From contig PCXY01000004.1 of NCBI GenBank assembly GCA_002762785.1, positions 62,001 through 126,000 on the forward strand: a DNA stretch of 64,000 nt, in the 5' to 3' direction. This document shows positions 54,658-62,105 of this stretch, one piece after another (the first letter of the stretch is position 1; each line of letters begins with the position of its first letter). The position numbers were made by a program, and so were the translations under genes. The DNA is from Candidatus Woesearchaeota archaeon CG10_big_fil_rev_8_21_14_0_10_45_16 (GTDB taxonomy: Archaea > Nanobdellota > Nanobdellia > Woesearchaeales > GW2011-AR9). Below the pieces are notes generated by a model, which worked only from the letters and a program-made list of their open reading frames with translations, made no database searches and was not told the origin of the DNA.

Positions 54658-57600
54658 GGAAGATAATCTTTGTCTTAATGCTCGTACTCTCGCTTCCTCT
54701 TGTTGTTAGTCAAGCTTCTGTAACACCGGGTGCTGCTGCTGTTGGATCTGATTCCCTTTCTCAGGCATCATCTTCAACCCTAAACATTATTCATATTGGT
54801 GATTCTCATGTTGCTGGTTCTTATGGTTATGGTCTTCATCAATTATTGCTGCCAGTTGCAGCCCATAGAGAAACGTATGGTTGTGTTGGGGCTAGTGCCT
54901 CTTGGTATACGGCAGAACATAGTTGTAATCCTAGTCTTGGTTCGAGATCATCTATTGATCAGAAAACCAGTGATCTGATTTCAACCATAAACTTTCCTGA
55001 TTATATTAAAAAAAACAACTTTGACGTTGCTATAATCTCTCTTGGTACTAACTTCAGATCGGGTGATGTTGTTACTGGTAATGAGAGAGAATCTGTTGAA
55101 AAATTGCTGGATGCTGCTACACTGGTTGAGAAATGCTTCTGGGTGGGGGCACCGGTAACCAAAGACCCGAATGTTAATCCAAATACTATCAATACTGCTC
55201 TAAAGACATTAGTTGAGAATAAAGGCTGTAAGTTTATAGACTCAACTGACTTCACCTCTACCCCTAATATTAACGAAGGTTCCGGCTCCACGAAAAACCT
55301 TCTTCACTTTAACTCTGTGGGGGGAAAATCATGGGCGTCTGGCGTTTGTGGATCTATCATAAATGACATCGCTCCAGGAACGACATTAGCTGATTGTATC
55401 GGCGAGCAGACAGAAGATCCAGAACCAGTAAATGTGGAAAGAGACGAGTTTGTGCCAGATTACTCTCAACAGACTGGTCCGACGCCGACGATAACAGAGA
55501 TTGATCAGGTCTGGCAGCAGATCAGTGGTGTCTTGAAGATAAACCATATGTTAGATGTCTGGGTGCCTAAATTAGGGTGGCAATCCGTACAGCCTGTAGT
55601 ACCTAAAGATGCACCTATCACTGCAACTACAGCAGGGATTACAGGTTCTGATAACGATATCCAAGCTCTCGCAAAGATCTACCGAACATATGGTTCTGCT
55701 GTTGAAGCTGCTGCAATATTTCACACAGTTGAGCCATCATTGATAATGGCAATCATCTATAAAGAATCACTGGGGAGAGTAGATGCCGTTTCTTCCTCTG
55801 GGGCAGTTGGTCTTATGCAGTTGGTTGCTGGAACTGCCCGCGACGCTGGTCTTAACGTTCCAGAATATAATAGGATAACCATCACTCTTTCGTCAGGAAG
55901 AGAGATAAATGTTCCTGAACATTGTCGCTCAATAGATGTCACTGGCTGTGATAAAGTTAATGACGAGCGATTTGATCCCACCAAAAATATCCTTGCTGGG
56001 GCTAGAAGCTTGCGTGTGTTCTTTGACAGCAAGACAAGAGGCGGTTCTTGGGAGAAAGCTATCAAAAGATATCGTGGTAGTACAGATGATATACAACAAG
56101 CGTATTATAATAAAGTGGTCCAGTATCAAGCTATTGCCGAACAGATTATCAGGCAGGGCGGTTCGGCAGTTTCACCGGTGTCGACTGATGCTCTCTGCTT
56201 CCCATTGACGCAGGAGAGTTTAAACACTAATAAAGGTAGAAATGGAGATAATGATGATTGGGGTAATTCAAGAAGCGAAGGAGACAGATGCCACGCTGGT
56301 AACGATCTTTTTGAACAAGGACCAGGTGAAGTCATCGCGATTACAGATGGGACTGTTGTGGCTATACAAAAAGGTTGGACGCGATGTGAAGACGGCTGGG
56401 GTGGAACAGCAGGTACTCCGAAAGGTGTTAGTGCGGTTTTAGTCTACCATCCAAGCCTTGGTAAGACTATTAATTATGGAGAAATCGATGATGATAAAGT
56501 TGAAGTAAACGTTGGAGGTCAGATCTCGAAAGGCCAATTTTTAGGTGTTGTCAGTTACTGTGATACTTTCCATCTTGAAGTTTATAACGGTGAGCAGAGG
56601 ACGACGATAAAATGGGAGCCACCAAAAGGCCAAACTGTTTCTGGAGGTAATACTAAAGATTACTGCGAACAGAACTATTTCAACACTAAACCGGCTGCTC
56701 TGGAAGATCCGCAAGTTCTATTGCGTCAGATCAAAGGAAACTTCTGTGAGAAAGATACCGGTAAATTTTTAGTACAGGCTCCTATAGTGCCTACTCCTGA
56801 AGCAACATTGGCTTCTATCCCCACTGGCGCATCTGCCTCTTCTTGTAGCAACGACGAAAATTTCGTTGATCCTTCTAAAAGCACAAGGGCTAATCTTTAC
56901 AAAGATAAATGGGTGAAAGCATTAGGTGATGCAGGTGTCCATGGTACCACTTTTGTCAGTAAATTACAATCCAATGGGCCTGAGGATCAAAATCTTCTCA
57001 ATGAAAAAGGGAGGTTGACGTTGGTCTTCGCTCCTTGTTCTACTGATTTTAACAAACCGATCGAGATGGTCTATTATTTCCACGGCAACAATGGATTCTC
57101 ATATCAGGATGGATCAGGGGCCTATGATGACTTCAATAAGCGCCTTGCTCCTCAGATTAAGAAGATGATGGACGCTGGAAGGAATTTTGTAATTGTGTTT
57201 CCAGAGTTACCTTGGTCAGCTGGTGACAATCCTGGAGTAAGCAAAAAAAATCACGGAAAGGTATGGGCCGACGGTGATTCTAATCTTGTTGCTCTTCATA
57301 ACGATGTCTTAAGATTGTTGAATCTTAGATTTTCTAATGTCGTTGTTGGTTACATCTCTATGACTGGTCACAGCGGTGGCGGTTCACCATTGAAACGAGG
57401 TGTAGAAGTGGGAGCTATCCAAGAATTAAATGTTAATAAGATCACTTTCTCAGATGCTGATTATGGCTGGCAAGGATCTGGTTCTTCATCATTGTATGTC
57501 TACAACAACTACGTGAAAGATCATCCGAATGTGGAACTTAATCTGTTAGTGCAAGCCCCAGCCAATATAGGGGTTCACGAGCCAACTAAGTATTCAGTTG

Positions 57601-57851
57601 ACTTTGTTAAGCAGATTGGTGGTTCTACAGTGTCTGATTGGAGTACTCCGGGAAGCTGTGAAAATAGTAGATGTAAAGACCTGATAAAAACTCCAGGAGT
57701 AGGATCATCGAATGATGGTTCATATGTATTCTTTGTTCCAGGTCACGAGAATATAGCTTATGTTCCTTTAACGCTGGGGCATACGACAATCGGCACCATC
57801 TCACTAGCCTGGCAGAGACCATCGCCTTCAACAACAGTAGCCAGTAACTAA
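54654..57851 (+). CDS. Secreted four-module hydrolase (SGNH + lytic transglycosylase + M23-like + alpha/beta-hydrolase)
   Basis: 1,065 aa with a Sec signal (1-20). (1) SGNH/GDSL hydrolase, about 43-250: GDSH with Ser51, GTN at 131-133, LLHFN with His218. (2) SLT lytic transglycosylase, about 340-500: YKESLGRVDAVSSSGAVGLMQL, catalytic Glu371. (3) M23-like LytM domain, about 515-650: HAGND zinc ligands (His547, Asp551) and His640, but the YGH His is Glu610 and the first His of HxH is Thr, so it may be inactive. (4) alpha/beta-hydrolase-like, about 790-1050: FHGNNG and GHSGGG with Ser907. Modules 2 and 3 belong to murein-cleaving families; the cell that expresses it should lack murein. Confidence 0.85.
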   Translation: MRKIIFVLMLVLSLPLVVSQASVTPGAAAVGSDSLSQASSSTLNIIHIGDSHVAGSYGYGLHQLLLPVAAHRETYGCVGASASWYTAEHSCNPSLGSRSSIDQKTSDLISTINFPDYIKKNNFDVAIISLGTNFRSGDVVTGNERESVEKLLDAATLVEKCFWVGAPVTKDPNVNPNTINTALKTLVENKGCKFIDSTDFTSTPNINEGSGSTKNLLHFNSVGGKSWASGVCGSIINDIAPGTTLADCIGEQTEDPEPVNVERDEFVPDYSQQTGPTPTITEIDQVWQQISGVLKINHMLDVWVPKLGWQSVQPVVPKDAPITATTAGITGSDNDIQALAKIYRTYGSAVEAAAIFHTVEPSLIMAIIYKESLGRVDAVSSSGAVGLMQLVAGTARDAGLNVPEYNRITITLSSGREINVPEHCRSIDVTGCDKVNDERFDPTKNILAGARSLRVFFDSKTRGGSWEKAIKRYRGSTDDIQQAYYNKVVQYQAIAEQIIRQGGSAVSPVSTDALCFPLTQESLNTNKGRNGDNDDWGNSRSEGDRCHAGNDLFEQGPGEVIAITDGTVVAIQKGWTRCEDGWGGTAGTPKGVSAVLVYHPSLGKTINYGEIDDDKVEVNVGGQISKGQFLGVVSYCDTFHLEVYNGEQRTTIKWEPPKGQTVSGGNTKDYCEQNYFNTKPAALEDPQVLLRQIKGNFCEKDTGKFLVQAPIVPTPEATLASIPTGASASSCSNDENFVDPSKSTRANLYKDKWVKALGDAGVHGTTFVSKLQSNGPEDQNLLNEKGRLTLVFAPCSTDFNKPIEMVYYFHGNNGFSYQDGSGAYDDFNKRLAPQIKKMMDAGRNFVIVFPELPWSAGDNPGVSKKNHGKVWADGDSNLVALHNDVLRLLNLRFSNVVVGYISMTGHSGGGSPLKRGVEVGAIQELNVNKITFSDADYGWQGSGSSSLYVYNNYVKDHPNVELNLLVQAPANIGVHEPTKYSVDFVKQIGGSTVSDWSTPGSCENSRCKDLIKTPGVGSSNDGSYVFFVPGHENIAYVPLTLGHTTIGTISLAWQRPSPSTTVASN

Positions 57852-58318
57852 TCTTCTTTGATCTTGTTCATGCCGCCGCGGTTCTGGCCGATCATGTTCT
57901 CGATCATCTCCAGGACTTCATGGGGAGAATTAACATCTTTGATCTCGAAGGTGGTCTCACCACCAGCTTTAAGGTAGACGGAACCGTAATCAAGAATACG
58001 ACCGATACGGCCTTGTTTGATATTAAGATCGGGAACAAAACTTAGAGGGTGATAATACACGTTCTTTTTATCCTGTTTTATGAAGCCATTGATGATCTCC
58101 ATCTTGTCTTCCCGTATCTTGTAACGGGTCGTCAGTCGTGATATTTCAGCTGAAAACAGAGCAACACCAGCCAATCCCAGTACGCCGTACTCGATGGCTT
58201 GTGGAAGAGGGCTGTTTAACCTGGTCACGCCTAACAATCCCAGCAGAAAAGCGGCACAGCCGTATTCTATCAGAAAAGCCTTCCGAGATTTACGTAAAAC
58301 AAGTATGGAATTGCTCAT
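57848..58318 (-). CDS. Membrane protein with bacterial PH-like domain
   Basis: 156 aa from the ATG at 58318; the track start lies beyond the shared TATA. Two membrane helices (about 14-60) are followed by a bPH2-like beta domain with TTRYKIREDKMEIINGFIKQDKKNVYYHPL, the typical start of such domains, and an acidic C-terminal helix. Function unknown; such proteins often organise at the membrane. Convergent with the lysin gene (4-nt overlap) and divergent from fpg. Confidence 0.75.
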   Translation of the reverse strand: MSNSILVLRKSRKAFLIEYGCAAFLLGLLGVTRLNSPLPQAIEYGVLGLAGVALFSAEISRLTTRYKIREDKMEIINGFIKQDKKNVYYHPLSFVPDLNIKQGRIGRILDYGSVYLKAGGETTFEIKDVNSPHEVLEMIENMIGQNRGGMNKIKED

Positions 58319-58337
58319 ATTGGGTATAAATGCTAAA

Positions 58338-58349
58338 ATATTTAAATAT
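58338..58349. promoter_or_regulatory. Shared palindromic TATA for the bPH2 and fpg genes
   Basis: ATATTTAAATAT, a perfect 12-bp palindrome, centred 25.5 nt from the minus-strand ATG at 58318 and 24.5 nt from the plus-strand ATG at 58368. The 49-bp spacer has no other TATA fitting both starts. Confidence 0.65.
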
Positions 58350-58367
58350 CTTCCCTTATGAGAAGTC

Positions 58368-59147
58368 ATGCCAGAACTGCCTGAAGTGGAGACGGTTGCC
58401 AGACAACTGAACGATAAGATCAAAGGCAAGACCGTCAATAGAGTTGAAATATTTGATCAGAAAGTGATTGACAGTAAGCTGAAAGTGGTCCCTTACAAGA
58501 TAAAAAGCATCTACCGTAGAGGAAAATCGATCATCATGGCATTAAACAACGAAAAGTTCATCCTGACCCATCTGCGGATGACCGGCCATTTCTATTATGA
58601 TCCCAAAGAGAAGACGAGATACTGCGCTGCTTTGTTCCATTTCTCTGACAACACGACTTTAAGCCACAACTCTATCCGGCGTTTCGGCCACATGAAACTT
58701 CTAAGCAAGAAGGAATTAGATGCTGAACTTAAGAGGTTAGGTCCTGAACCTTTAGAAATAACTGAGAAAGAGTTTGTCTCTTTATTGGATTCATTCCCGC
58801 AGGCTAATCTCAAGAATAAATTGTTGGATCAGCATTGTATCGTGGGGATAGGCAACATTTATGCGCAGGAAGCGATGTACTCGGCCAGGATCCATCCTGA
58901 AAAGAAGATAGCTGATGTTTCCCCGGCAAAACTGAAACAGCTCCATCATCATGTCCAGCGGATATTGAACCTCTCCATCGTTAACAACGGAACGACGGTC
59001 TATAATTACGCTAATATCGACGGCAAAGGTGATTTCCAGCATCTGCTTTCAGTATATGGGAAAGAGAAGTGTCCTCAAGGACATCAGATCCGAAAGATAC
59101 AAATAGGGGGACGTGGTACCTATTACTGTGATAGGTGTCAACGATGA
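58368..59147 (+). CDS. fpg: Formamidopyrimidine-DNA glycosylase
   Basis: 259 aa. Removes oxidised purines (8-oxoG, FapyG) and cleaves the abasic strand. N-terminal PELPEVE with Pro2/Glu3 catalytic groups; HLRMTGH; the helix-two-turn-helix with GIGNIYAQE (usually ADE); and a C-terminal zinc finger (CPQGH...CDRC). Length is normal. Fpg is typical of bacteria and patchy in archaea, so transfer is likely. Coupled by ATGA to a small zinc protein. Confidence 0.94.
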   Translation: MPELPEVETVARQLNDKIKGKTVNRVEIFDQKVIDSKLKVVPYKIKSIYRRGKSIIMALNNEKFILTHLRMTGHFYYDPKEKTRYCAALFHFSDNTTLSHNSIRRFGHMKLLSKKELDAELKRLGPEPLEITEKEFVSLLDSFPQANLKNKLLDQHCIVGIGNIYAQEAMYSARIHPEKKIADVSPAKLKQLHHHVQRILNLSIVNNGTTVYNYANIDGKGDFQHLLSVYGKEKCPQGHQIRKIQIGGRGTYYCDRCQR

Positions 59148-59374
59148 TCAGAAAACTGCTTAACAGACTAAGGAAACATAAATATCCCAACCGTTTCCTG
59201 AAATTCTACCATCTTAACAAAAAAAGGCTGAACAACGAACGCCGTTCCCTCTACGATGAGAAACGGAAGAAAGGCATCTGCGTCCGCTGCAACGATAAAG
59301 CTGTTTCTGGTATCGTCTTCTGTTCTTATCATCAGAAGAAGCAAAAAAAGTATAATCGGATCGCCAGATCATGA
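59144..59374 (+). CDS. 76-aa basic zinc-binding protein coupled to fpg
   Basis: Starts at the ATG overlapping the fpg stop (ATGA), not at the track start in the fpg frame. Highly basic helix (RKLLNRLRKHKYPN) followed by a CVRC...CSYH zinc site near residues 50-65 and a basic tail. It probably binds nucleic acid. Linkage to fpg suggests DNA repair or RNA contact, but this is context only. Confidence 0.65.
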   Translation: MIRKLLNRLRKHKYPNRFLKFYHLNKKRLNNERRSLYDEKRKKGICVRCNDKAVSGIVFCSYHQKKQKKYNRIARS

Positions 59375-59475
59375 CACAGAAGAAAAAGAAGAAAAAAGAG
59401 GACGAATGGGAGGTCGATGATTCCGATCATCCGGTCCATGAGAAGTACACCAAAGAAGAACCGTATAAAGAGTGA
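59371..59475 (+). CDS. 34-aa charged micro-protein
   Basis: Third member of an ATGA-linked chain after fpg and the 76-aa protein. A Lys run (QKKKKKK) is followed by an acidic half (EDEWEVDDSDHP) and KEEPYKE. Probably disordered. The double overlap supports real translation. Its stop abuts the 3' end of the convergent phosphoesterase gene. Confidence 0.5.
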   Translation: MTQKKKKKKEDEWEVDDSDHPVHEKYTKEEPYKE

Positions 59476-60174
59476 TCACTTCAAGTCTTTGATCCTTCCA
59501 AAATCGTAGGTCTCCTTCTCGCCGACGACATACACCTCAAAGCTATCCAGCTTCTCCAGAAACGGGCTCAACACCTGTCCTTCCAAGACATCTGTCCCTT
59601 CCAGCAGGGGGTTGAAGCTGGGGACAGCGATAACTTCTTTCCGTTTCCACTTCCCTTTCAGGAAGCATTTGAATTTCTCAAACTTGCTGTTCTCTCTGAT
59701 GGTGATGGCCGGATGCTCATGACCGATGATGATGGTCTTGGCATCAGTTTCTACTAATTCATCACCATGGACGATGTGGATATCTCCCACTTTATACTCT
59801 TGAAGGACTTTTATGCCTCGTTTCTGGCTGATGGGCTTGATGACCGGGTCATGATTTCCCTGGATGATGATCACTTCTTTACAATTCTTGAGCAGAAAAT
59901 CTAGAAATTCCAGCACTTCTTTCCACTCTTGTCGTAAGATTTTACCGAACTCGTGCTTAAGATCGCCGTTGATGATGATCTTATCTGGCTGTACTTTCTG
60001 CAAGATCTTTTGGACTATGGAGATGATATTTTTCAGCTGTTGTCTTGGCACCAGGATGCCTTTCTTATGCATGGCTTCCTCATAGCCAATATGCAGATCG
60101 TTCATAATTAGAATTTTCTCCTGCTCCAGCCAGAGGGCTGTTTCTATAGTTTGGATGTTTTTACTGATCTCCAT
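59476..60174 (-). CDS. Metallophosphoesterase
   Basis: 232 aa. Calcineurin-like fold with all metal motifs: NDLHIG, NGDLKHEF, QGNHD, VHGDE and GHEHP, binding two metals. It belongs to the archaeal group of small phosphoesterases (often annotated with DNA-repair or helicase neighbours); substrate unknown. TTTATAAA at 60198-60205 is centred 27.5 nt upstream and is shared with tRNA-Asn. Confidence 0.85.
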   Translation of the reverse strand: MEISKNIQTIETALWLEQEKILIMNDLHIGYEEAMHKKGILVPRQQLKNIISIVQKILQKVQPDKIIINGDLKHEFGKILRQEWKEVLEFLDFLLKNCKEVIIIQGNHDPVIKPISQKRGIKVLQEYKVGDIHIVHGDELVETDAKTIIIGHEHPAITIRENSKFEKFKCFLKGKWKRKEVIAVPSFNPLLEGTDVLEGQVLSPFLEKLDSFEVYVVGEKETYDFGRIKDLK

Positions 60175-60197
60175 AGTGGTGGTTTCAGAAAGAAATC

Positions 60198-60205
60198 TTT
60201 ATAAA
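60198..60205. promoter_or_regulatory. Shared TATA for phosphoesterase and tRNA-Asn
   Basis: TTTATAAA palindrome centred 27.5 nt from the phosphoesterase ATG (minus) and 29.5 nt from the first base of tRNA-Asn (plus); no other candidate lies in the 56-bp spacer. Confidence 0.55.
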
Positions 60206-60230
60206 TGGTTTGCTTCTCTGATTTAGATAT

Positions 60231-60320
60231 GCCCCGGTGGCTTAGCGGTTAGAGCGGATGGCTGTTATCCTTAATTGGGAAGATACCATCAGGTCGTCAG
60301 TTCAAATCTGACCCGGGGCG
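60231..60320 (+). tRNA. tRNA-Asn(GUU) with a 17-nt intron
   Basis: Acceptor GCCCCGG/CCGGGGC, discriminator G73 (as expected for Asn), anticodon stem GATGG/CCATC with spliced loop CTGTTAA (anticodon GUU), T-arm GTCAG-TTCAAAT-CTGAC. The 17-nt insertion at 60268-60284 (37/38 site) has bulges TAT and ATA and a short, imperfect central helix. CCA is not encoded. The convergent small gene starts 2 nt past the 3' end. Confidence 0.9.
60268..60284 (+). other. tRNA-Asn intron, 17 nt
   Basis: Very short archaeal tRNA intron. The bulge-helix-bulge is relaxed: central pairs C-G and T-A plus weaker contacts, with an inner CC/GG pair. Excision restores a normal 7-nt loop. Confidence 0.75.
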
Positions 60321-60321
60321 C

Positions 60322-60582
60322 TCATTTTTCCAACCCAACCTCATACACCTTCCTGGCGATCTTCTCCATCAACTTAATGTCTTGAGAATTCTTGAACAAC
60401 AACTCACCATAGCCGTGGACAATTATCTCCAGGCCTTCTTCTTTGATGACCAGCAGGATAGGTGTGTCTAATAATACTGTAAATTGTTTCTTGATCTTGT
60501 TAAGATCCAGTTTCTGCTTTTTCTTAAGTTTAGCAGAGTACGCTGCTTTGGTCTTGCACTTCTCTACCGAAAACTGAATCAT
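60322..60582 (-). CDS. 86-aa small basic protein, unknown
   Basis: Mixed alpha/beta, Lys-rich, no membrane segment. TTTATAAA-like box about 25 nt upstream implies leaderless expression. The strand pattern (FTVLLDTPILLVIKEEGLEIIVHGYGELLF) looks like a small TBP/PACE-type half fold, but I make no family call. It ends next to tRNA-Asn, so the two transcripts run towards each other. Confidence 0.55.
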   Translation of the reverse strand: MIQFSVEKCKTKAAYSAKLKKKQKLDLNKIKKQFTVLLDTPILLVIKEEGLEIIVHGYGELLFKNSQDIKLMEKIARKVYEVGLEK

Positions 60583-60698
60583 ACAGTAGTATTTTCTTCT
60601 TTTTTTATAAAACTACTCTCCACAACATATATCTTCAAAACGAAGAATTTATAAACTCTAATTATTTATCATGAGATAGAAAAAGAGGTGATTAGTTA

Positions 60699-61076
60699 AT
60701 GGCTCGAAAAAGTTCAAGTTCATCTAAATCAAAAGGATCCATGGAAATTCACAGGGTGGCTCATTATAGTTTTTTTGCTGGTGTAATCTTAGCGATTGTT
60801 GCCGGTCTGTTCCGCACTTTGATCTCGCCTGAAATCCTCGTGACATCGTTAGTAATATTGGGATTCTTTGTCGGTCTGTTCAATCTTACCGCAAAAGAGA
60901 CCCAGCCGTTCTTATTGGCTGCCGTAGCTTTGATGCTGGCAGGCATCGTCAACTTGGGTCTTATTCCAGGAGTCGGCTTATATCTGCGTTCAATCTTAAG
61001 CAACATCGTGGTCTTTGTCGTACCGGGCGCGATCATCGTCGGATTGAAAGCGATCTGGGGCCTTGCTTCCGATTAA
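60699..61076 (+). CDS. Four-helix membrane protein, unknown
   Basis: 125 aa. Ser/Lys-rich cytoplasmic N-terminus (KSSSSSKSKGS) then four membrane helices with small Gly/Ala residues. Similar proteins are common in DPANN genomes without known role (family impression only). GAGGTGAT lies before the ATG and an ATTTATAAA TATA upstream, so it has a short leader rather than a leaderless start. Confidence 0.65.
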   Translation: MARKSSSSSKSKGSMEIHRVAHYSFFAGVILAIVAGLFRTLISPEILVTSLVILGFFVGLFNLTAKETQPFLLAAVALMLAGIVNLGLIPGVGLYLRSILSNIVVFVVPGAIIVGLKAIWGLASD

Positions 61077-61111
61077 ATTTTTTTAATTTAATATATTATC
61101 ATCAGGGGTGA

Positions 61112-61231
61112 ATGATAACGGAACAACGAAAATATACATGTCCAGCGTGCAACAAAACCTTTACTTCTTTAACATTTGGCGGAATCCATTCGGTCTGCTG
61201 CCATTATTGCAACCTGTGTATTCCTGTGTGA
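61112..61231 (+). CDS. 39-aa Cys-rich zinc micro-protein
   Basis: Too short for the track. MITEQRKYTCPACNKTF, later VCCHYCNLC: CxxC, then CC, CxxC, giving six Cys in 39 residues. GGGGTGA directly before the ATG supports translation. It lies between two membrane-protein genes on the same strand, 36 nt after the four-helix protein. A compact zinc ribbon is likely. Confidence 0.6.
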   Translation: MITEQRKYTCPACNKTFTSLTFGGIHSVCCHYCNLCIPV

Positions 61232-61264
61232 AGTTTTAAATACTCTTTTCTTTTCTTTTTCCCA

Positions 61265-62074
61265 ATGTCACCAAAAGAATCTTCCTTCAAAGAAACAGCA
61301 GGTTTCTTCTTCCGCGGCCTGCTGATGGGCGTCGCTGATATCATCCCCGGTGTCTCCGGCGGAACTTTAGCTTTCATCACCGGCATCTACCAGCGGCTGA
61401 TCCATGCTTTAAGCTCTATCAAGCTGCGGAAGATCCATCATCTTGATTATCAATTATTAGCGCCTTTGGGATTGGGCATCGTCACTTCTATCTTATTGTT
61501 ATCAAAGTTGATGTCCTATCTCTTGCTTACCTATCCGGCCGTAACTTTTTCGTTCTTTTTCGGTGTGATCGTGGCTTCTGCGGTTTTCTTGATCAAGAAA
61601 GCTGGAAAGTTGAATGTAGAAAAGTCGATCTTTGCCGTCATCGGTTTCCTGGGCGCTTATCTGATGGCCGGAGCTGCTGTCATCTATCTTAGCCACTCTT
61701 TGATAACCATCTTCTTCACAGCCATGCTGGCCATCTGCGCGATGCTGCTGCCTGGTATCTCCGGCGCTTTCCTACTGCTGTTGTTAAATCAGTACCAATA
61801 CATCTTGGAATCGCTGCAAGCCTTGAGGATTTCCGTCATCGCCACTTTCGTAGCTGGCGCTATCACGGGATTATTGTTATTTTCAAAAGTGATCGATTAC
61901 TTGTTGAAACATTTTAAGCATCTGACCATCTCTTTCTTGATCGGCTTGATGCTCGGTTCTTTACGGATACCTTGGCAGCAGATGGCGACATCCTCTGATA
62001 CGCTTACTATTGTTCTTGTAGCGGTAATCGGCTTCCTGCTGGTATCATTCCTGGAATCGCTGTATGATGGTTGA
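61265..62074 (+). CDS. DUF368 polyprenyl-phosphate transporter-like protein
   Basis: 269 aa, about eight membrane helices. The family signature RGLLMGVADIIPGVSGGTLAFITGIY is complete near residues 18-44, and a second LPGISGAFLLLLLNQY occurs near 160, showing the inverted-repeat fold. Bacterial DUF368 (PopT) members recycle the lipid carrier for wall sugars; in archaea the same job would serve dolichol-type carriers for N-glycosylation (inference), fitting the sequon-rich proteins here. TTTTAAAT about 26 nt upstream. Confidence 0.85.
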   Translation: MSPKESSFKETAGFFFRGLLMGVADIIPGVSGGTLAFITGIYQRLIHALSSIKLRKIHHLDYQLLAPLGLGIVTSILLLSKLMSYLLLTYPAVTFSFFFGVIVASAVFLIKKAGKLNVEKSIFAVIGFLGAYLMAGAAVIYLSHSLITIFFTAMLAICAMLLPGISGAFLLLLLNQYQYILESLQALRISVIATFVAGAITGLLLFSKVIDYLLKHFKHLTISFLIGLMLGSLRIPWQQMATSSDTLTIVLVAVIGFLLVSFLESLYDG

Positions 62075-62105
62075 GAATAAAAAGAAAAATTTCTTTAGAT
62101 TAATT

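Noticed and set aside
60231-60320. Possible integration at tRNA-Asn like that at tRNA-Leu
   Set aside because: I found no second copy of its 3' end in the window; the flanking gene ends 2 nt away in a compact native arrangement.
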